From: JBAZOY01 sp041648505
GTDB taxonomy: Bacteria; Desulfobacterota; Syntrophia; Syntrophales; CG2-30-49-12
DNA length: 28,930 nt
Reading direction: 5' to 3'
Assembly: GCA_041648505.1 (NCBI GenBank)
Contig: JBAZOY010000027.1
Location: forward strand, 1-28,930
The notes under the pieces are model-generated. The model ran no database searches, had not been told where the DNA came from, and saw only the letters and a program-made list of their open reading frames with translations. Both the position numbers and the translations under genes were made by a program. The first letter of the stretch is position 1, and the number at the start of each line of letters is the position of its first letter. Of the stretch, positions 13,655-22,080 are shown piece by piece.

Positions 13655-14923
13655 ATGAATATCATTCTAATCGGCATGAATCACTTAACAGCCCCCCTTG
13701 AAATCAGGGAGAGGCTCTCTTTGCTGTGTGTAAATAATACTCATCCCCTGAAAGAGATGATGAAGATACCTCAGATCAAGGAAGCACTGTATCTTTCTAC
13801 CTGTAATCGCGTTGAGGCATTGGCCAGTACTGTAGATGCTGAAGATACCGTGGAAAGACTCAAGAGATTTATCTTTCATCATGGCAATCTGTCCGTGGAG
13901 GAAATGGAGCGATGCCTTTATGTATATTTTGATCATGAGGCGGTCCGCCATTTTTTCCGGGTGGCATCCAGTATTGATTCCCTGGTTATGGGCGAACCTC
14001 AGATCCTCGGCCAGGTTAAAGATGCATATCGCGATGCTGTCGAAAATAAAACTACAGGAGTCTTACTGAATAAAGTCACCCATCATGCATTCCGTGTGGC
14101 CAAAAGGGTAAGGACCGAAACGGCAATTGCCAGTAACGCGGTTTCAGTAAGTTTTGCGGCGGTGGAGCTGGCAAAGAAGATCTTCGGTACTCTAAAAGAA
14201 AGAACTATTCTCCTCATAGGTGCCGGTGAGATGTCGGACTTAGCCGCACGGCACTTGATAACCCATGGCGTAGATAGAATCATGATTGCTAATCGAAGCT
14301 ATGATAAGGCGCTTGCGATGGCGAAAGATTTTCGTGGAAGCGCTGTAGAATTTGATCGGTTGGGGGAAATCCTGCAAGACGTGGATATCGTGATCAGTTC
14401 CACAGGTGCCCCAGGTTTTGTGATCAATGCACAGATGGTTGCCGCTGCCCTTCACAGGCGCAAAAATCACCTGCTTTTCCTGATCGATATCGCTGTGCCC
14501 AGAGACATCGATCCAGCGGCAGGTATGATTGATAATGTATACCTTTACAATATCGATAACCTCCAGGAGATTGTGGATGAGAATCTGAAGAGCCGCGAGA
14601 AAGAGGCCGAGAAGGCAGAGGCAATAATAGATGATGAAGTGCTGAGATATAAACACTGGTTCCGCAGCCTGGAAGTTGTACCCACCATCGTTTCCCTGCG
14701 GGAAAAAGCCGAAGGCATCTTGAAAGGAGAATTGGATAAATCCCTTGGCTGGATGCAGAATCTCTCCCCCGAGCAGAGGAAAAATGTAGAAATTTTAACC
14801 TCTTCCATATTAAACAAAGTTCTCCATGACCCTATTGTTGCTATGAAAGAGGAGAGTCAAAATGGCGGGGTTCTTCCCTACATTGCAGCCCTGCGGAGAC
14901 TGTTCAAATTAGATGATGGATAG
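13655..14923 (+). CDS. hemA: Glutamyl-tRNA reductase
   Basis: 422 residues, normal length. The catalytic Cys50 lies in LSTCNRVEAL; SSIDSLVMGEPQILGQVKDAY, the Rossmann NADPH-binding segment (ILLIGAGEMSDLAARHL) and the C-terminal dimerisation helix are all present. It makes glutamate-1-semialdehyde, the first committed C5-pathway intermediate. It starts 4 nt after the ccsA-like gene. Some HemA proteins are feedback-controlled by heme, and the neighbouring HemX-type protein may influence its level; that is inferred from family knowledge. Confidence 0.96.
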   Translation: MNIILIGMNHLTAPLEIRERLSLLCVNNTHPLKEMMKIPQIKEALYLSTCNRVEALASTVDAEDTVERLKRFIFHHGNLSVEEMERCLYVYFDHEAVRHFFRVASSIDSLVMGEPQILGQVKDAYRDAVENKTTGVLLNKVTHHAFRVAKRVRTETAIASNAVSVSFAAVELAKKIFGTLKERTILLIGAGEMSDLAARHLITHGVDRIMIANRSYDKALAMAKDFRGSAVEFDRLGEILQDVDIVISSTGAPGFVINAQMVAAALHRRKNHLLFLIDIAVPRDIDPAAGMIDNVYLYNIDNLQEIVDENLKSREKEAEKAEAIIDDEVLRYKHWFRSLEVVPTIVSLREKAEGILKGELDKSLGWMQNLSPEQRKNVEILTSSILNKVLHDPIVAMKEESQNGGVLPYIAALRRLFKLDDG

Positions 14924-14983
14924 AGAGGAGAGCTTTGCAAAAAGCTCTCCTCCAGGAGAGTATGCCGCAAAAGGTTTTTTAGA

Positions 14984-15514
14984 GTGCATATCATCATTGA
15001 CGGCTACAACGTGATCAGACAATCCGACTCTCTGAGGAGATTTGAAAGGATCAAACTGGAAGAGGGGCGCAAGGCTCTCATTCACAGTGTTTCGCTCTAC
15101 AAAAAACAAAGGAATCACAAGGTCACTGTTGTCTTCGACGGATGGGAGAACGGCTCTCCGGAGGAAGAAAGGGATCGGCAGGAAGGTATAAACATTATCT
15201 ATTCCCGTAAGGGCGAAAAAGCCGACGAGGTCATCAAACGGATGGTACAGAGAAGGGAAGAGGAGTTCATGGTCGTTACATCGGACCGGGATATTGCTGA
15301 TTTTGTTACCCACCGGGGAGGGGTTACCATACCCTCCGTGGAGTTTGAAAGCCTCGTTAACAGAACAAACTTCTCTGCTGATAGCGTTTCCATGGAAAAC
15401 AGCAAAGATATGGATGAAAGTACAACAATAACAAAAGGAACTAAGAAGAAGGGGCCCTCGAAGAGACTGTCACGGAAAGAAAAAGCTTTTCTGTCTAAAG
15501 TTAAAAAATTATAG
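14984..15514 (+). CDS. NYN-domain (YacP/Rae1-like) ribonuclease
   Basis: 176 residues. The N-terminal PIN-like NYN fold shows acidic residues in IIIDGYNVI (Asp6), VTVVFDGWENG and VVTSDRDIADFV. The C-terminus (about 135-176) is a low-complexity basic tail (TKKKGPSKRLSRKEK). YacP/Rae1 of B. subtilis cleaves mRNA on the ribosome, so an RNA role is likely, though the substrate is unknown here. The start is GTG at 14984 with only a weak upstream purine stretch. It is the last gene of this plus-strand run and is convergent with holA. Confidence 0.85.
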   Translation: MHIIIDGYNVIRQSDSLRRFERIKLEEGRKALIHSVSLYKKQRNHKVTVVFDGWENGSPEEERDRQEGINIIYSRKGEKADEVIKRMVQRREEEFMVVTSDRDIADFVTHRGGVTIPSVEFESLVNRTNFSADSVSMENSKDMDESTTITKGTKKKGPSKRLSRKEKAFLSKVKKL

Positions 15515-15545
15515 TGGCTCTTACAATGAAAAGCTGTCTTTAGAG

Positions 15546-16928
15546 TTACGCACAAACTTTGATAAAAAATTTCTCCAGTAAAAACCTCGGATTTTTTATC
15601 GTTGACTTTAAAGCGAGATCAATATCTACGAGGTCCTCCAGATAGCTTACTAGGTCATTTAAGGAAAACCGGGCCGAATTTCTTAAGGCATTGTAGATGA
15701 CATAAGGGTGCTGAACGGTAAGACCTTCTCTACCTCCTTTCCCCCCGGAGTAACCGGTCAACTCCTTGATAAGGGGATAAACCGCTCCCTGGAATTGGCT
15801 GTAACCCATAGCGGGATTAAAAAGGGATAGTTTGCCGGAGTTAACGAATATTTTTGCCTGGAGGAGAAGCCTGATTTCCCGTATGACCATCGCCAGGATC
15901 ATCAGGTGATGAACGTCCTGATCAAAAAGTTCCTTCAGAGTTAAAAGGGCTTTTTCCCGATCCTTTGCAACGAGTGCCTCTGTTAAATCGAAGACCGTGC
16001 CTTCCCTCGTTTTTCCGACAACATCTTCCACATCCATATCTTCGATGGTAGTTTTCTCGCCTGCATAGATGATCAGCTTTTCTATTGCTGCCACAGAGTC
16101 CCTCAAACTGAAACCCGTCTTTTTACCTATGGCCGCCCATGCTCCAGGTGTAAGTTTCTTCCCCCCTTGCACCAGAAGGTCTTTCGCTGTATCCATCAGC
16201 ATGCTCTTCTGCTTTGTTTCACCTTTGATCCTGGGAAAGTAGAGGATTTCTCCCTTCTCGGATATTGCTTTGAATAACTTTTTCCTCTTATCCACTGCCT
16301 CGGCTGTCATGATAAGGTGATGCCCCTCTGGGAGCCCTCTTCTTAAGAGGTCCTCCAGACGATCCGTATTATCCCTGTATCGTTCCGCATCAAGTTCATG
16401 GCTGACACAAAAATCCATGATCCCGGGAAGCCACTTTTCTCTGTTTTTCCCGTCATCTTTTTCAACAGTTCTCTGCCATTCTTCATCAGTAATTTTCTTC
16501 CACCCGTCATCTCTGAGATCATCAAGGCTCCAGCCTGCTATCCTCAGAAAAGTCATGAAATAAACGGCTGCTTTGGCGGGACTGCTTTTATGATGGTCAC
16601 TGATTTTTTGTACCAGATCGGATAAGGTTTTCTTGGAATAAAAAATACGCGTGTTCAAGACTACAACTACTTTTTTCCCGGGGATAAGAGGGGAAGTCAG
16701 GAGGGATCCGCAAAGTTTGTCAATATCTTCATCTTCGCCATTTATATAAAAGAGATTCAGCGTTCTGTCATCGGCAGGAAGGATAAGATCGGTGATCTTT
16801 CCCAGAGCATCCTTTACAAGGTATTCCTCTTCTCCATAGAGAAGATAACAGGGGGCTGTCTTTCCCTCTCTGAGATTACCGATAACTGTTCCCAGAGTTT
16901 TTCCGGCGTCACCTGCCTGTAAGACCAT
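15546..16928 (-). CDS. holA: DNA polymerase III subunit delta, with long insertion
   Basis: 460 residues, much longer than the usual 330-350 of HolA. The N-terminal CYLLYGEEEYLVKDALGKI segment and the C-terminal part with ILAMVIREIRLLLQA and the terminal helices are typical of the delta subunit of the clamp loader. About 95 additional residues sit between VVVLNTRIFYSKK (about 100) and LPEGHHLIMTAEAVDKRKK (about 200). The inserted stretch is charged, with several Trp (WSLDDLRDDGWKK, REKWLPGIMDFC). It loads the beta clamp at replication forks. No frame disruption is seen. Confidence 0.9.
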   Translation of the reverse strand: MVLQAGDAGKTLGTVIGNLREGKTAPCYLLYGEEEYLVKDALGKITDLILPADDRTLNLFYINGEDEDIDKLCGSLLTSPLIPGKKVVVVLNTRIFYSKKTLSDLVQKISDHHKSSPAKAAVYFMTFLRIAGWSLDDLRDDGWKKITDEEWQRTVEKDDGKNREKWLPGIMDFCVSHELDAERYRDNTDRLEDLLRRGLPEGHHLIMTAEAVDKRKKLFKAISEKGEILYFPRIKGETKQKSMLMDTAKDLLVQGGKKLTPGAWAAIGKKTGFSLRDSVAAIEKLIIYAGEKTTIEDMDVEDVVGKTREGTVFDLTEALVAKDREKALLTLKELFDQDVHHLMILAMVIREIRLLLQAKIFVNSGKLSLFNPAMGYSQFQGAVYPLIKELTGYSGGKGGREGLTVQHPYVIYNALRNSARFSLNDLVSYLEDLVDIDLALKSTIKNPRFLLEKFFIKVCA

Positions 16929-17081
16929 TTGCCAAGCTCAAGCCTTCATGAACCGATACTGAATACACCACATTACTTACTGTTACATCCTGTATATTCG
17001 ACAAGATGCAAGTAGTGTCGGTTATCAGCGATCACCTGTTCTCGCTTTATACCTGATTTCTATTGTTGTTTATTGTGGCAT

Positions 17082-17273
17082 TTAATAGGCTCTTCTTCGC
17101 TGAACCTTAGCATATCTTCTGCGTGCTTCAATAGCCTTGCGCTTTTTCTTAACAGAAGGTTTTTCATAAGCTCTGCGTAGCTTCAATTCTTTGAATAAAC
17201 CGCTCTTGGACAATTTATTCTTAAGAATTTTTAAGGCCTTTTCCACATCGTTATCAAATACCTTTACTTCCAA
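17082..17273 (-). CDS. rpsU: 30S ribosomal protein S21
   Basis: 63 residues, very basic, with LKLRRAYEKPSVKKKRK and the ARRRYAKVQRRRAY C-terminus of bS21. The start is TTG, preceded by GGGACGGA. bS21 sits near the anti-Shine-Dalgarno of 16S rRNA and helps initiation. It stands alone here rather than in the dnaG-rpoD operon. Confidence 0.95.
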   Translation of the reverse strand: MEVKVFDNDVEKALKILKNKLSKSGLFKELKLRRAYEKPSVKKKRKAIEARRRYAKVQRRRAY

Positions 17274-17382
17274 AATATTCCGTCCCTTCTTATATTTTTT
17301 TTAAATAGTATTCACTAAAAACCACACACGTAAGGTGTACCCAAGTTTTCTTTACTCGCCTATTTATATTAGGTGCAGGCAC

Positions 17383-17436
17383 AAAAAAAGGGCAGTACAG
17401 CCTCTCTCGCATTCCTTACCGTGCCGTAACCTACCC
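17383..17436 (-). terminator. Intrinsic terminator after hisC
   Basis: Minus strand: GGGTAG (17431-17436) pairs with CTGCCC (17390-17395), with an inner ACGGC/GCTGT-type stem, followed by seven Ts (17383-17389). It closes the peptidase-gcvH-hisC operon 18 nt after the hisC stop. Confidence 0.8.
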
Positions 17437-17453
17437 TTGTTGGACCTATGAAG

Positions 17454-18536
17454 TTAGATCACTCCCCTTACTTTGAGAACTATATTCTTTAATGCCGCTA
17501 AAAACTCCTCGTTTTCCTTATGATTTCCAACCGTTACCCGCATGCACCTTTCCGCGATTCCAAGAGTATTGAAAGCTTTAATTAGAATACCCTTTTCGAG
17601 AAAGGTAGAATATACACTATCTAAATCAAAATCGCAACTAAAAAAAATAAAATTTGCTTCAGAAGGATATGGATGAATCCCTTCCACCTCTTTAAGTGCC
17701 TCGAAGAGTTCTTCCCTCATGCCGATAATTTCCTCTGTCTGCTCTAAAAAAGTTTTTTCATTGTCTAAATAAAAACCAGCGGCTACTTGCGACAGAGCAT
17801 TGATGTTATAGGGAAGTCTTACCTTGTCCAGTTCGTGTATCAGAGGGGCAGGACCGACCAAAAAGCCAATCCTCATGGCGGCAAGTCCTACCTTGGATAG
17901 AGTCTTTAAAATTACGAGGTTTTCATACCTGCTTAAAAACGGCAGAAAGCTCTTCCCGGAAAAGGGGGAGTATGCCTCGTCAACAACCACAATACCCTTT
18001 GCTTGCTCAAGGATCGTTTCTATCTTCTGCCGGCTGAAACAATTACCGGTGGGATTGTTGGGATAACTCAAAAATATTAATGGAGTAGTCTTTGTCGTGG
18101 CAAGGTGGCTAAGTATGACGTCCAGATCGAGGTCAAACGAGGCATCGAGGGGCACACCAATGACCCTGTGACCGTTGTTCAGAGCAGAGATCCTGTACAT
18201 GGCAAAAGTAGGGACAGGAATAATGACGTCCATGATCTGGCCTGTTAGGGCGGTACAGAGGATCTGGATCAGTTCATCCGACCCGTTACCGATCATCAGC
18301 ATATCCTCTTCAACTCCGTAATATTCAGCAAATCTGGCCCTGAGCCGATGCGAACCTGCTTCAGGATAGCGGTTCAATTCAATCTTCTTCATCGCTTCAA
18401 AGATACCGTTCTTCAGGGAAGCGGGGAGCGTAAACGGATTTTCATTAGCATCAAGCCTGATTTTACAGGCTGGAACTTGGGCGGGATAGGCCGTCTGAGA
18501 GAGTATTTCTTTTCTAATCAGGTCCTTAAAATTCAT
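17454..18536 (-). CDS. hisC: Histidinol-phosphate aminotransferase
   Basis: 360 residues of the fold-type I aminotransferase family. Visible are RLDANENPFTLP, YPNNPTGN, VVVDEAYSPF and the PLP lysine Lys215 in KTLSKVGLAAMRIGF. It transfers an amino group to imidazole acetol phosphate in histidine synthesis and may also serve aromatic amino acids. The ATG lies within the 3' end of the preceding small gene (11-nt overlap). The other his genes are not in the window. Confidence 0.95.
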   Translation of the reverse strand: MNFKDLIRKEILSQTAYPAQVPACKIRLDANENPFTLPASLKNGIFEAMKKIELNRYPEAGSHRLRARFAEYYGVEEDMLMIGNGSDELIQILCTALTGQIMDVIIPVPTFAMYRISALNNGHRVIGVPLDASFDLDLDVILSHLATTKTTPLIFLSYPNNPTGNCFSRQKIETILEQAKGIVVVDEAYSPFSGKSFLPFLSRYENLVILKTLSKVGLAAMRIGFLVGPAPLIHELDKVRLPYNINALSQVAAGFYLDNEKTFLEQTEEIIGMREELFEALKEVEGIHPYPSEANFIFFSCDFDLDSVYSTFLEKGILIKAFNTLGIAERCMRVTVGNHKENEEFLAALKNIVLKVRGVI

Positions 18537-18738
18537 TCCCTGTCACCTTTCCTTCCAAATTCCACCTGTCGGTCGAGTATTTATTCCTCAACAGGTGCGC
18601 CTTGATCTCTTCTTCTAAAGTAGTCATATCTTGTTCCTCAAACCGGACACCCAGCCTCTCCTCGGCACCTTCCCGTACAACATTACAAAGCATAGCTATA
18701 TCAATCGGTTTGAAGGGAAGAAGCCTCCATACCTTCAC
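18526..18738 (-). CDS. Small conserved-looking unknown protein
   Basis: 70 residues from a GTG at 18738, starting KVWRLLPFKPIDIAMLCNVV and ending NKYSTDRWNLEGKVTGNEF. I do not recognise a family. It has no membrane segment and no Cys cluster, and is amphipathic and charged. It begins 6 nt after the gcvH stop and overlaps hisC by 11 nt, so it is translationally tied into the operon, the main reason to believe it is real. Coupling hints at a role near lipoyl/glycine or His metabolism, but that is only inference. Confidence 0.65.
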   Translation of the reverse strand: MKVWRLLPFKPIDIAMLCNVVREGAEERLGVRFEEQDMTTLEEEIKAHLLRNKYSTDRWNLEGKVTGNEF

Positions 18739-18744
18739 TGGAAG

Positions 18745-19143
18745 TCAATCGTCCTCCGCTTCCTGGGCCACGAAATCCTGGTATTCCCCCGCATTGAGAA
18801 GGTCATCAAGCTCCTCCATTTTCTTCATTTCAATAACGCTCAACCAACTTGTATCATAAGGGTCGGAGTTGATAATGCCGGCGTCGTCAACAACATCTTC
18901 GTTGATACTGATAACTTCTCCACTTACCGGTGAGATGACTTCAAAAAAATCTTTTACCGATTCTATATTTCCTAAGGGATCGTCCCGTTCCACATAAGAA
19001 TCTTCCGGAGGAAGTTCGATGGAGATGAGCTCTCCCATCTTATCCTGGAAATAATCTGTAATACCAATGGTAGCCAGATTACCATCAACCCTGACCCAGA
19101 TATGTTCGAGAGAGTAAAGTAGATCATCTGGAAAAATTTTCAT
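18745..19143 (-). CDS. gcvH: Glycine cleavage H protein-like lipoyl carrier
   Basis: 132 residues of the GcvH hammerhead fold. The lipoylated lysine is Lys64 in GNIESVKDFFEVISPVSGEV; the usual ESVKA(V/A)SD is changed to ESVKDFFE. GcvH carries the aminomethyl arm between P and T proteins; no gcvT, gcvP or lipoyl ligase gene lies nearby. Orphan GcvH-like proteins in anaerobes can serve lipoate relay or other carriers, so the exact partner is open. The gene starts 20 nt after the peptidase and ends 6 nt before the small gene. Confidence 0.9.
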   Translation of the reverse strand: MKIFPDDLLYSLEHIWVRVDGNLATIGITDYFQDKMGELISIELPPEDSYVERDDPLGNIESVKDFFEVISPVSGEVISINEDVVDDAGIINSDPYDTSWLSVIEMKKMEELDDLLNAGEYQDFVAQEAEDD

Positions 19144-19163
19144 ATGATAGCATCCTGTTATTA

Positions 19164-19826
19164 TTAATTTAATATTTTGAAATCCTTTAATACTTTTGTC
19201 AGGACTTCACAACCGTTTTCTTTTACCACCACGGTGTCTTCGATTCGTATTCCCCAAAGACCGGGGATATAAACACCAGGTTCAATAGTTAATACCATGC
19301 TGGCCTCAAGAACAGCTTTTGATTTAGCCGCTATCCGTGGCGCTTCATGAACATCGAGGCCCACTCCATGACCCGTCCCGTGTGAGAAATATACCCCCAG
19401 GCCCCCCTCCTCAATACAAGTCCTGGCTACACGGTCAATCTCACTGCACGGTACACCGGCTCTAACAGTGTCCAGCGCCCGGTCATGGGCATCTTTGACA
19501 AGTCTGTAGGTCTCTTTTTGCCTGTCATTTGCCTGTCCAACAACAAATGTACAACTCTCATCGGAATGGTAACCTTCGTATACCGCTCCGCAGTCAATCA
19601 CTATAAAGTCGCCATTTTCAATTTTGCGGGTTGACGGGACAGCATGTGGTAAGGCAGTGTTTGCGCCCGATGCTACAATCGTCGCAAAAGAGACCTGTTC
19701 TGCACCGTTATGTCTCATCCTGAATTCAAGTTCGAAGGCAATGTCTCTCTCTCTGACACCCGGCCTGAGAAGATCTTGAATAGAAGTAAGTGCCCCGGAT
19801 GATATCTCGGCCGCTCTCCTGAGCAA
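19164..19826 (-). CDS. Xaa-Pro peptidase (M24B), catalytic half after an in-frame TAG
   Basis: Catalytic creatinase/M24 domain with all metal ligands visible: IDCGAVYEGYHSDESCTF (two Asp), GTGHGVGLDVHEAPR (His), LTIEPGVYIPG and GIRIEDTVV (two Glu). It continues in the same frame as 19839-20270; only a TAG at 19839-19841 separates them. The TTG at 19826 is the first possible start, but no good ribosome site is visible, and four in-frame residues (REIA) upstream clearly belong to the domain. The original protein would be about 368 residues, a normal PepQ/YpdF-like dipeptidase length. Confidence 0.85.
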   Translation of the reverse strand: MLRRAAEISSGALTSIQDLLRPGVRERDIAFELEFRMRHNGAEQVSFATIVASGANTALPHAVPSTRKIENGDFIVIDCGAVYEGYHSDESCTFVVGQANDRQKETYRLVKDAHDRALDTVRAGVPCSEIDRVARTCIEEGGLGVYFSHGTGHGVGLDVHEAPRIAAKSKAVLEASMVLTIEPGVYIPGLWGIRIEDTVVVKENGCEVLTKVLKDFKILN

Positions 19827-19838
19827 AGCAATTTCTCT

Positions 19839-20270
19839 CTAATCCTTGATAGCCCTGATAGTGTCGATCTCATCAGATACGGGTTTTAACTTCAGTCCCT
19901 TCAAGCTCTCTTTTAACCTTGCATAGGTGTCATAGCTTACCGCTTGCGCCTCAAATCCGACAGTTTGCGAGCCGTTATACAGAATAGCGGTTGCGATTCC
20001 TTCTATCTTATCCTTGTATTCAAAGATCTCCACCCCTTCAACTTCCTGTTTCGCCTGGGTTACATAACGACCGTCAACCAGCAGCAATGCCTGATTCTCT
20101 CCGATCAAAAGGGCACCCTCGCTACCTGTGAAACCAATCAAGTAACGAATATTTTTCATATCAAGGAAAAGAAGGACATCAACCCCAAGGCAGGAAAGTT
20201 TGGACCGCACACCCGATATTCTTTCGGGAGGCAAAGCTAACCCACGTTTTACATCTTTGTATCTTATCAA
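19839..20270 (-). CDS. Xaa-Pro peptidase, N-terminal (creatinase-N) half ending at TAG
   Basis: 143 residues forming the Creatinase_N domain: VDVLLFLDMKNIRYLIGFTG, LLVDGRYVTQAKQEV, and a normal interdomain end IDTIRAIKD. The next codon is TAG where homologues usually have Glu, Lys or another residue before REIALLRRAAEIS. The start is TTG at 20270, within TATTGATAAG. The domain by itself has no catalysis. It may be a nonsense mutation, a readthrough site, or two subunits made separately. Confidence 0.8.
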   Translation of the reverse strand: MIRYKDVKRGLALPPERISGVRSKLSCLGVDVLLFLDMKNIRYLIGFTGSEGALLIGENQALLLVDGRYVTQAKQEVEGVEIFEYKDKIEGIATAILYNGSQTVGFEAQAVSYDTYARLKESLKGLKLKPVSDEIDTIRAIKD

Positions 20271-20280
20271 TACTTTTCAA

Positions 20281-20792
20281 CCATCTCGCAAGTTTTTTTA
20301 ATCATTTCCGGGTTTCTGCCGAGGGAACAACTGTCCCCCTTAACTTCCGCCATCGATAAGAATTCGTCTCATTCTGGAAGGCTCCTATAGTCAGGAAACA
20401 TTTTCTTTTCGGGGGATTAAATTAAAAAGATTAACAAATACCGAGGGAGAATTAACATGGCAGATATAGCGTGTCAAGGAAGAAATCTTCCTCAATTACT
20501 TCCCGGTTGCAGAACTTGCAGAGAAAGAAAAAACTTGTTTTCCCCAAAAAGGTTTTTTAATATCCCCAACAATGTTATAGAGAACTTGACAAAATCTTGG
20601 AAACTGTATTCATAAGGCGTGAATTATATATTTTCAGTACCCGCAGCACGACAAAAGCACCGCCTGAATGCGTAAGCATGATTGTTTTTTTGCAGTAACG
20701 CGAGCTATGCACGATCGCAAAAGATTTTTGAGTAATGATGGGTTCAATTGCCCAAACTCACTTGTATATGAAGCACTGGGAGACGTCTTACC
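20281..20792. other. Gene-poor region before the MgtE-N gene
   Basis: About 510 bases with no certain gene. On the minus strand a 28-residue frame (20267-20353, starting MAEVKGDSCSLGRNPEMIKK) overlaps the peptidase start, but it lacks a ribosome site. On the plus strand there is a possible short gene at 20457-20615, and TTGACA at 20586-20591 with only weak -10 candidates. I do not recognise an M-box or another riboswitch. Confidence 0.5.
20457..20615 (+). CDS. Possible 52-residue small protein
   Basis: ATG preceded by GAGGGAGA, a good ribosome site. The product is basic and contains GCRTCRERKN, with a Cys-x2-Cys pair. It has no recognised family and overlaps a possible promoter of the next gene. 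It may be a chance ORF. Confidence 0.25.
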   Translation: MADIACQGRNLPQLLPGCRTCRERKNLFSPKRFFNIPNNVIENLTKSWKLYS

Positions 20793-22055
20793 ATGGCCAG
20801 AAATCACGAACCTAAGATTTTTTTGTTTCTAAGCCAGATACTGGGCAAAAGAATCTTTGATTCTAAGGGCCGGTCTCTGGGAAAGATCGTGGACCTGGTG
20901 GCTAACCTGACTGAACCGTATCCGTATGTTACTGATATCCTTTTGGCTCCGCGAAGCGGGAGAAAGCAAATGTTTCTCCCCTGGCAGAGGATTACTGATG
21001 TTAATAACAAAACCGTGGCCTATCCTGTCACGCCGGATGATTTTCGTGAACCTGTCCTTCGCGAGAATGAAGCTTTGCTTAAGGATGCCCTGCTGGACAA
21101 GCAGGTTGTTGATACCAATGGGGCAAAGGTTCTCAGGGTAAATGACCTCCACTTTTTAAAGACTCTTAATAACCTCCTTCTGGTACATGTGGATGTCGGT
21201 TTTCGTGGCTTGATGAGACGAGTGGGACTGGAAAGACCTTTGGATCTTTTTTTACGCTGGTTTTTTGACTATACACTTTCCGATCAATTGATCTCCTGGA
21301 AATTTATTCAGACCCTTGCTTCTCCAGATCTCCTCCGGCTCAAAGTTACCCAGAACCGTCTCGCGCGACTTCATCCCGCAGACCTGGCCGATATTATTGA
21401 AGAGCTTGATATTTATAAGAGGACTGCCGTATTTCAATCTCTTGATGTGGAAACTGCTGCGGAAACCCTTGAGGAAACAAGCTCGGAAATTCAGGTAAGC
21501 TTGATTGAGGACATGGAACCAGCGGAAGCTTCCGATATTATCGAGGAAATGTCCCTTAGTGAGGCGGCTGATCTATTGGGAGACCTGCCACAAGACAGAG
21601 CAGAAGACATTCTCAAGGAAATGGAAGATGAATTTGCTGAGGATGTCAGAGAATTATTGGTGCATCACGAGGGAAAAGCAGGTGGGCTGATGACGACTTC
21701 TTTTTTGCGCTTTGCCCCCTCAGCGACCGTTGGTGAGGCTATGGATTGTATCCGCCGGGAGGCGGAAGATATGGATCTAATCTACTATATTTATGTAGTT
21801 GATGAAGAAGAAAAACTTTCCGGTGTGATCGGTCTTCGTGAGCTCCTCACAGCTCCTTCTAAAACCAGCCTTGGCGAACTGATGCATACGAGAGTTGTCT
21901 CCGTAAATCTTGATGAAAAAAAGGGACAGATCGCTGATCATTTTGCCAAGTATGGCCTTCTAGCCATACCGGTTGTGGACGAAATGAACAGGATCAAGGG
22001 GGTAATTATCTTTAAAAATCTCTTAGAGGTAGTTGCTCCTCAACTGGGACAATAG
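20793..22055 (+). CDS. PRC-barrel / MgtE_N / CBS protein without a membrane domain
   Basis: 420 residues. A PRC-barrel-like part at about 14-60 (ILGKRIFDSKGRSLGKIVDL) comes first, with a second similar stretch around 98-135. An MgtE_N superhelix follows (about 190-290, LARLHPADLADIIEELDIYKR, then EASDIIEEMSLSEAADLLGDL), then two CBS domains (about 298-415). In MgtE channels the N and CBS domains bind Mg2+ and gate a membrane domain, which is absent here. The next gene is an Nramp-like transporter beginning about 25 nt later or overlapping. A GGGAGACG site precedes the ATG. It probably works as a Mg2+ sensor that regulates the neighbouring transporter; that function is inferred. Confidence 0.88.
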   Translation: MARNHEPKIFLFLSQILGKRIFDSKGRSLGKIVDLVANLTEPYPYVTDILLAPRSGRKQMFLPWQRITDVNNKTVAYPVTPDDFREPVLRENEALLKDALLDKQVVDTNGAKVLRVNDLHFLKTLNNLLLVHVDVGFRGLMRRVGLERPLDLFLRWFFDYTLSDQLISWKFIQTLASPDLLRLKVTQNRLARLHPADLADIIEELDIYKRTAVFQSLDVETAAETLEETSSEIQVSLIEDMEPAEASDIIEEMSLSEAADLLGDLPQDRAEDILKEMEDEFAEDVRELLVHHEGKAGGLMTTSFLRFAPSATVGEAMDCIRREAEDMDLIYYIYVVDEEEKLSGVIGLRELLTAPSKTSLGELMHTRVVSVNLDEKKGQIADHFAKYGLLAIPVVDEMNRIKGVIIFKNLLEVVAPQLGQ

Positions 22056-22080
22056 CCGGGGAATTAAGGTAAGGGTAAAA

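Noticed and set aside
20586..20790. Mg2+ riboswitch (M-box) before the MgtE_N gene
   Set aside because: I looked for the conserved M-box elements and could not find them; the region only shows weak promoter-like motifs.
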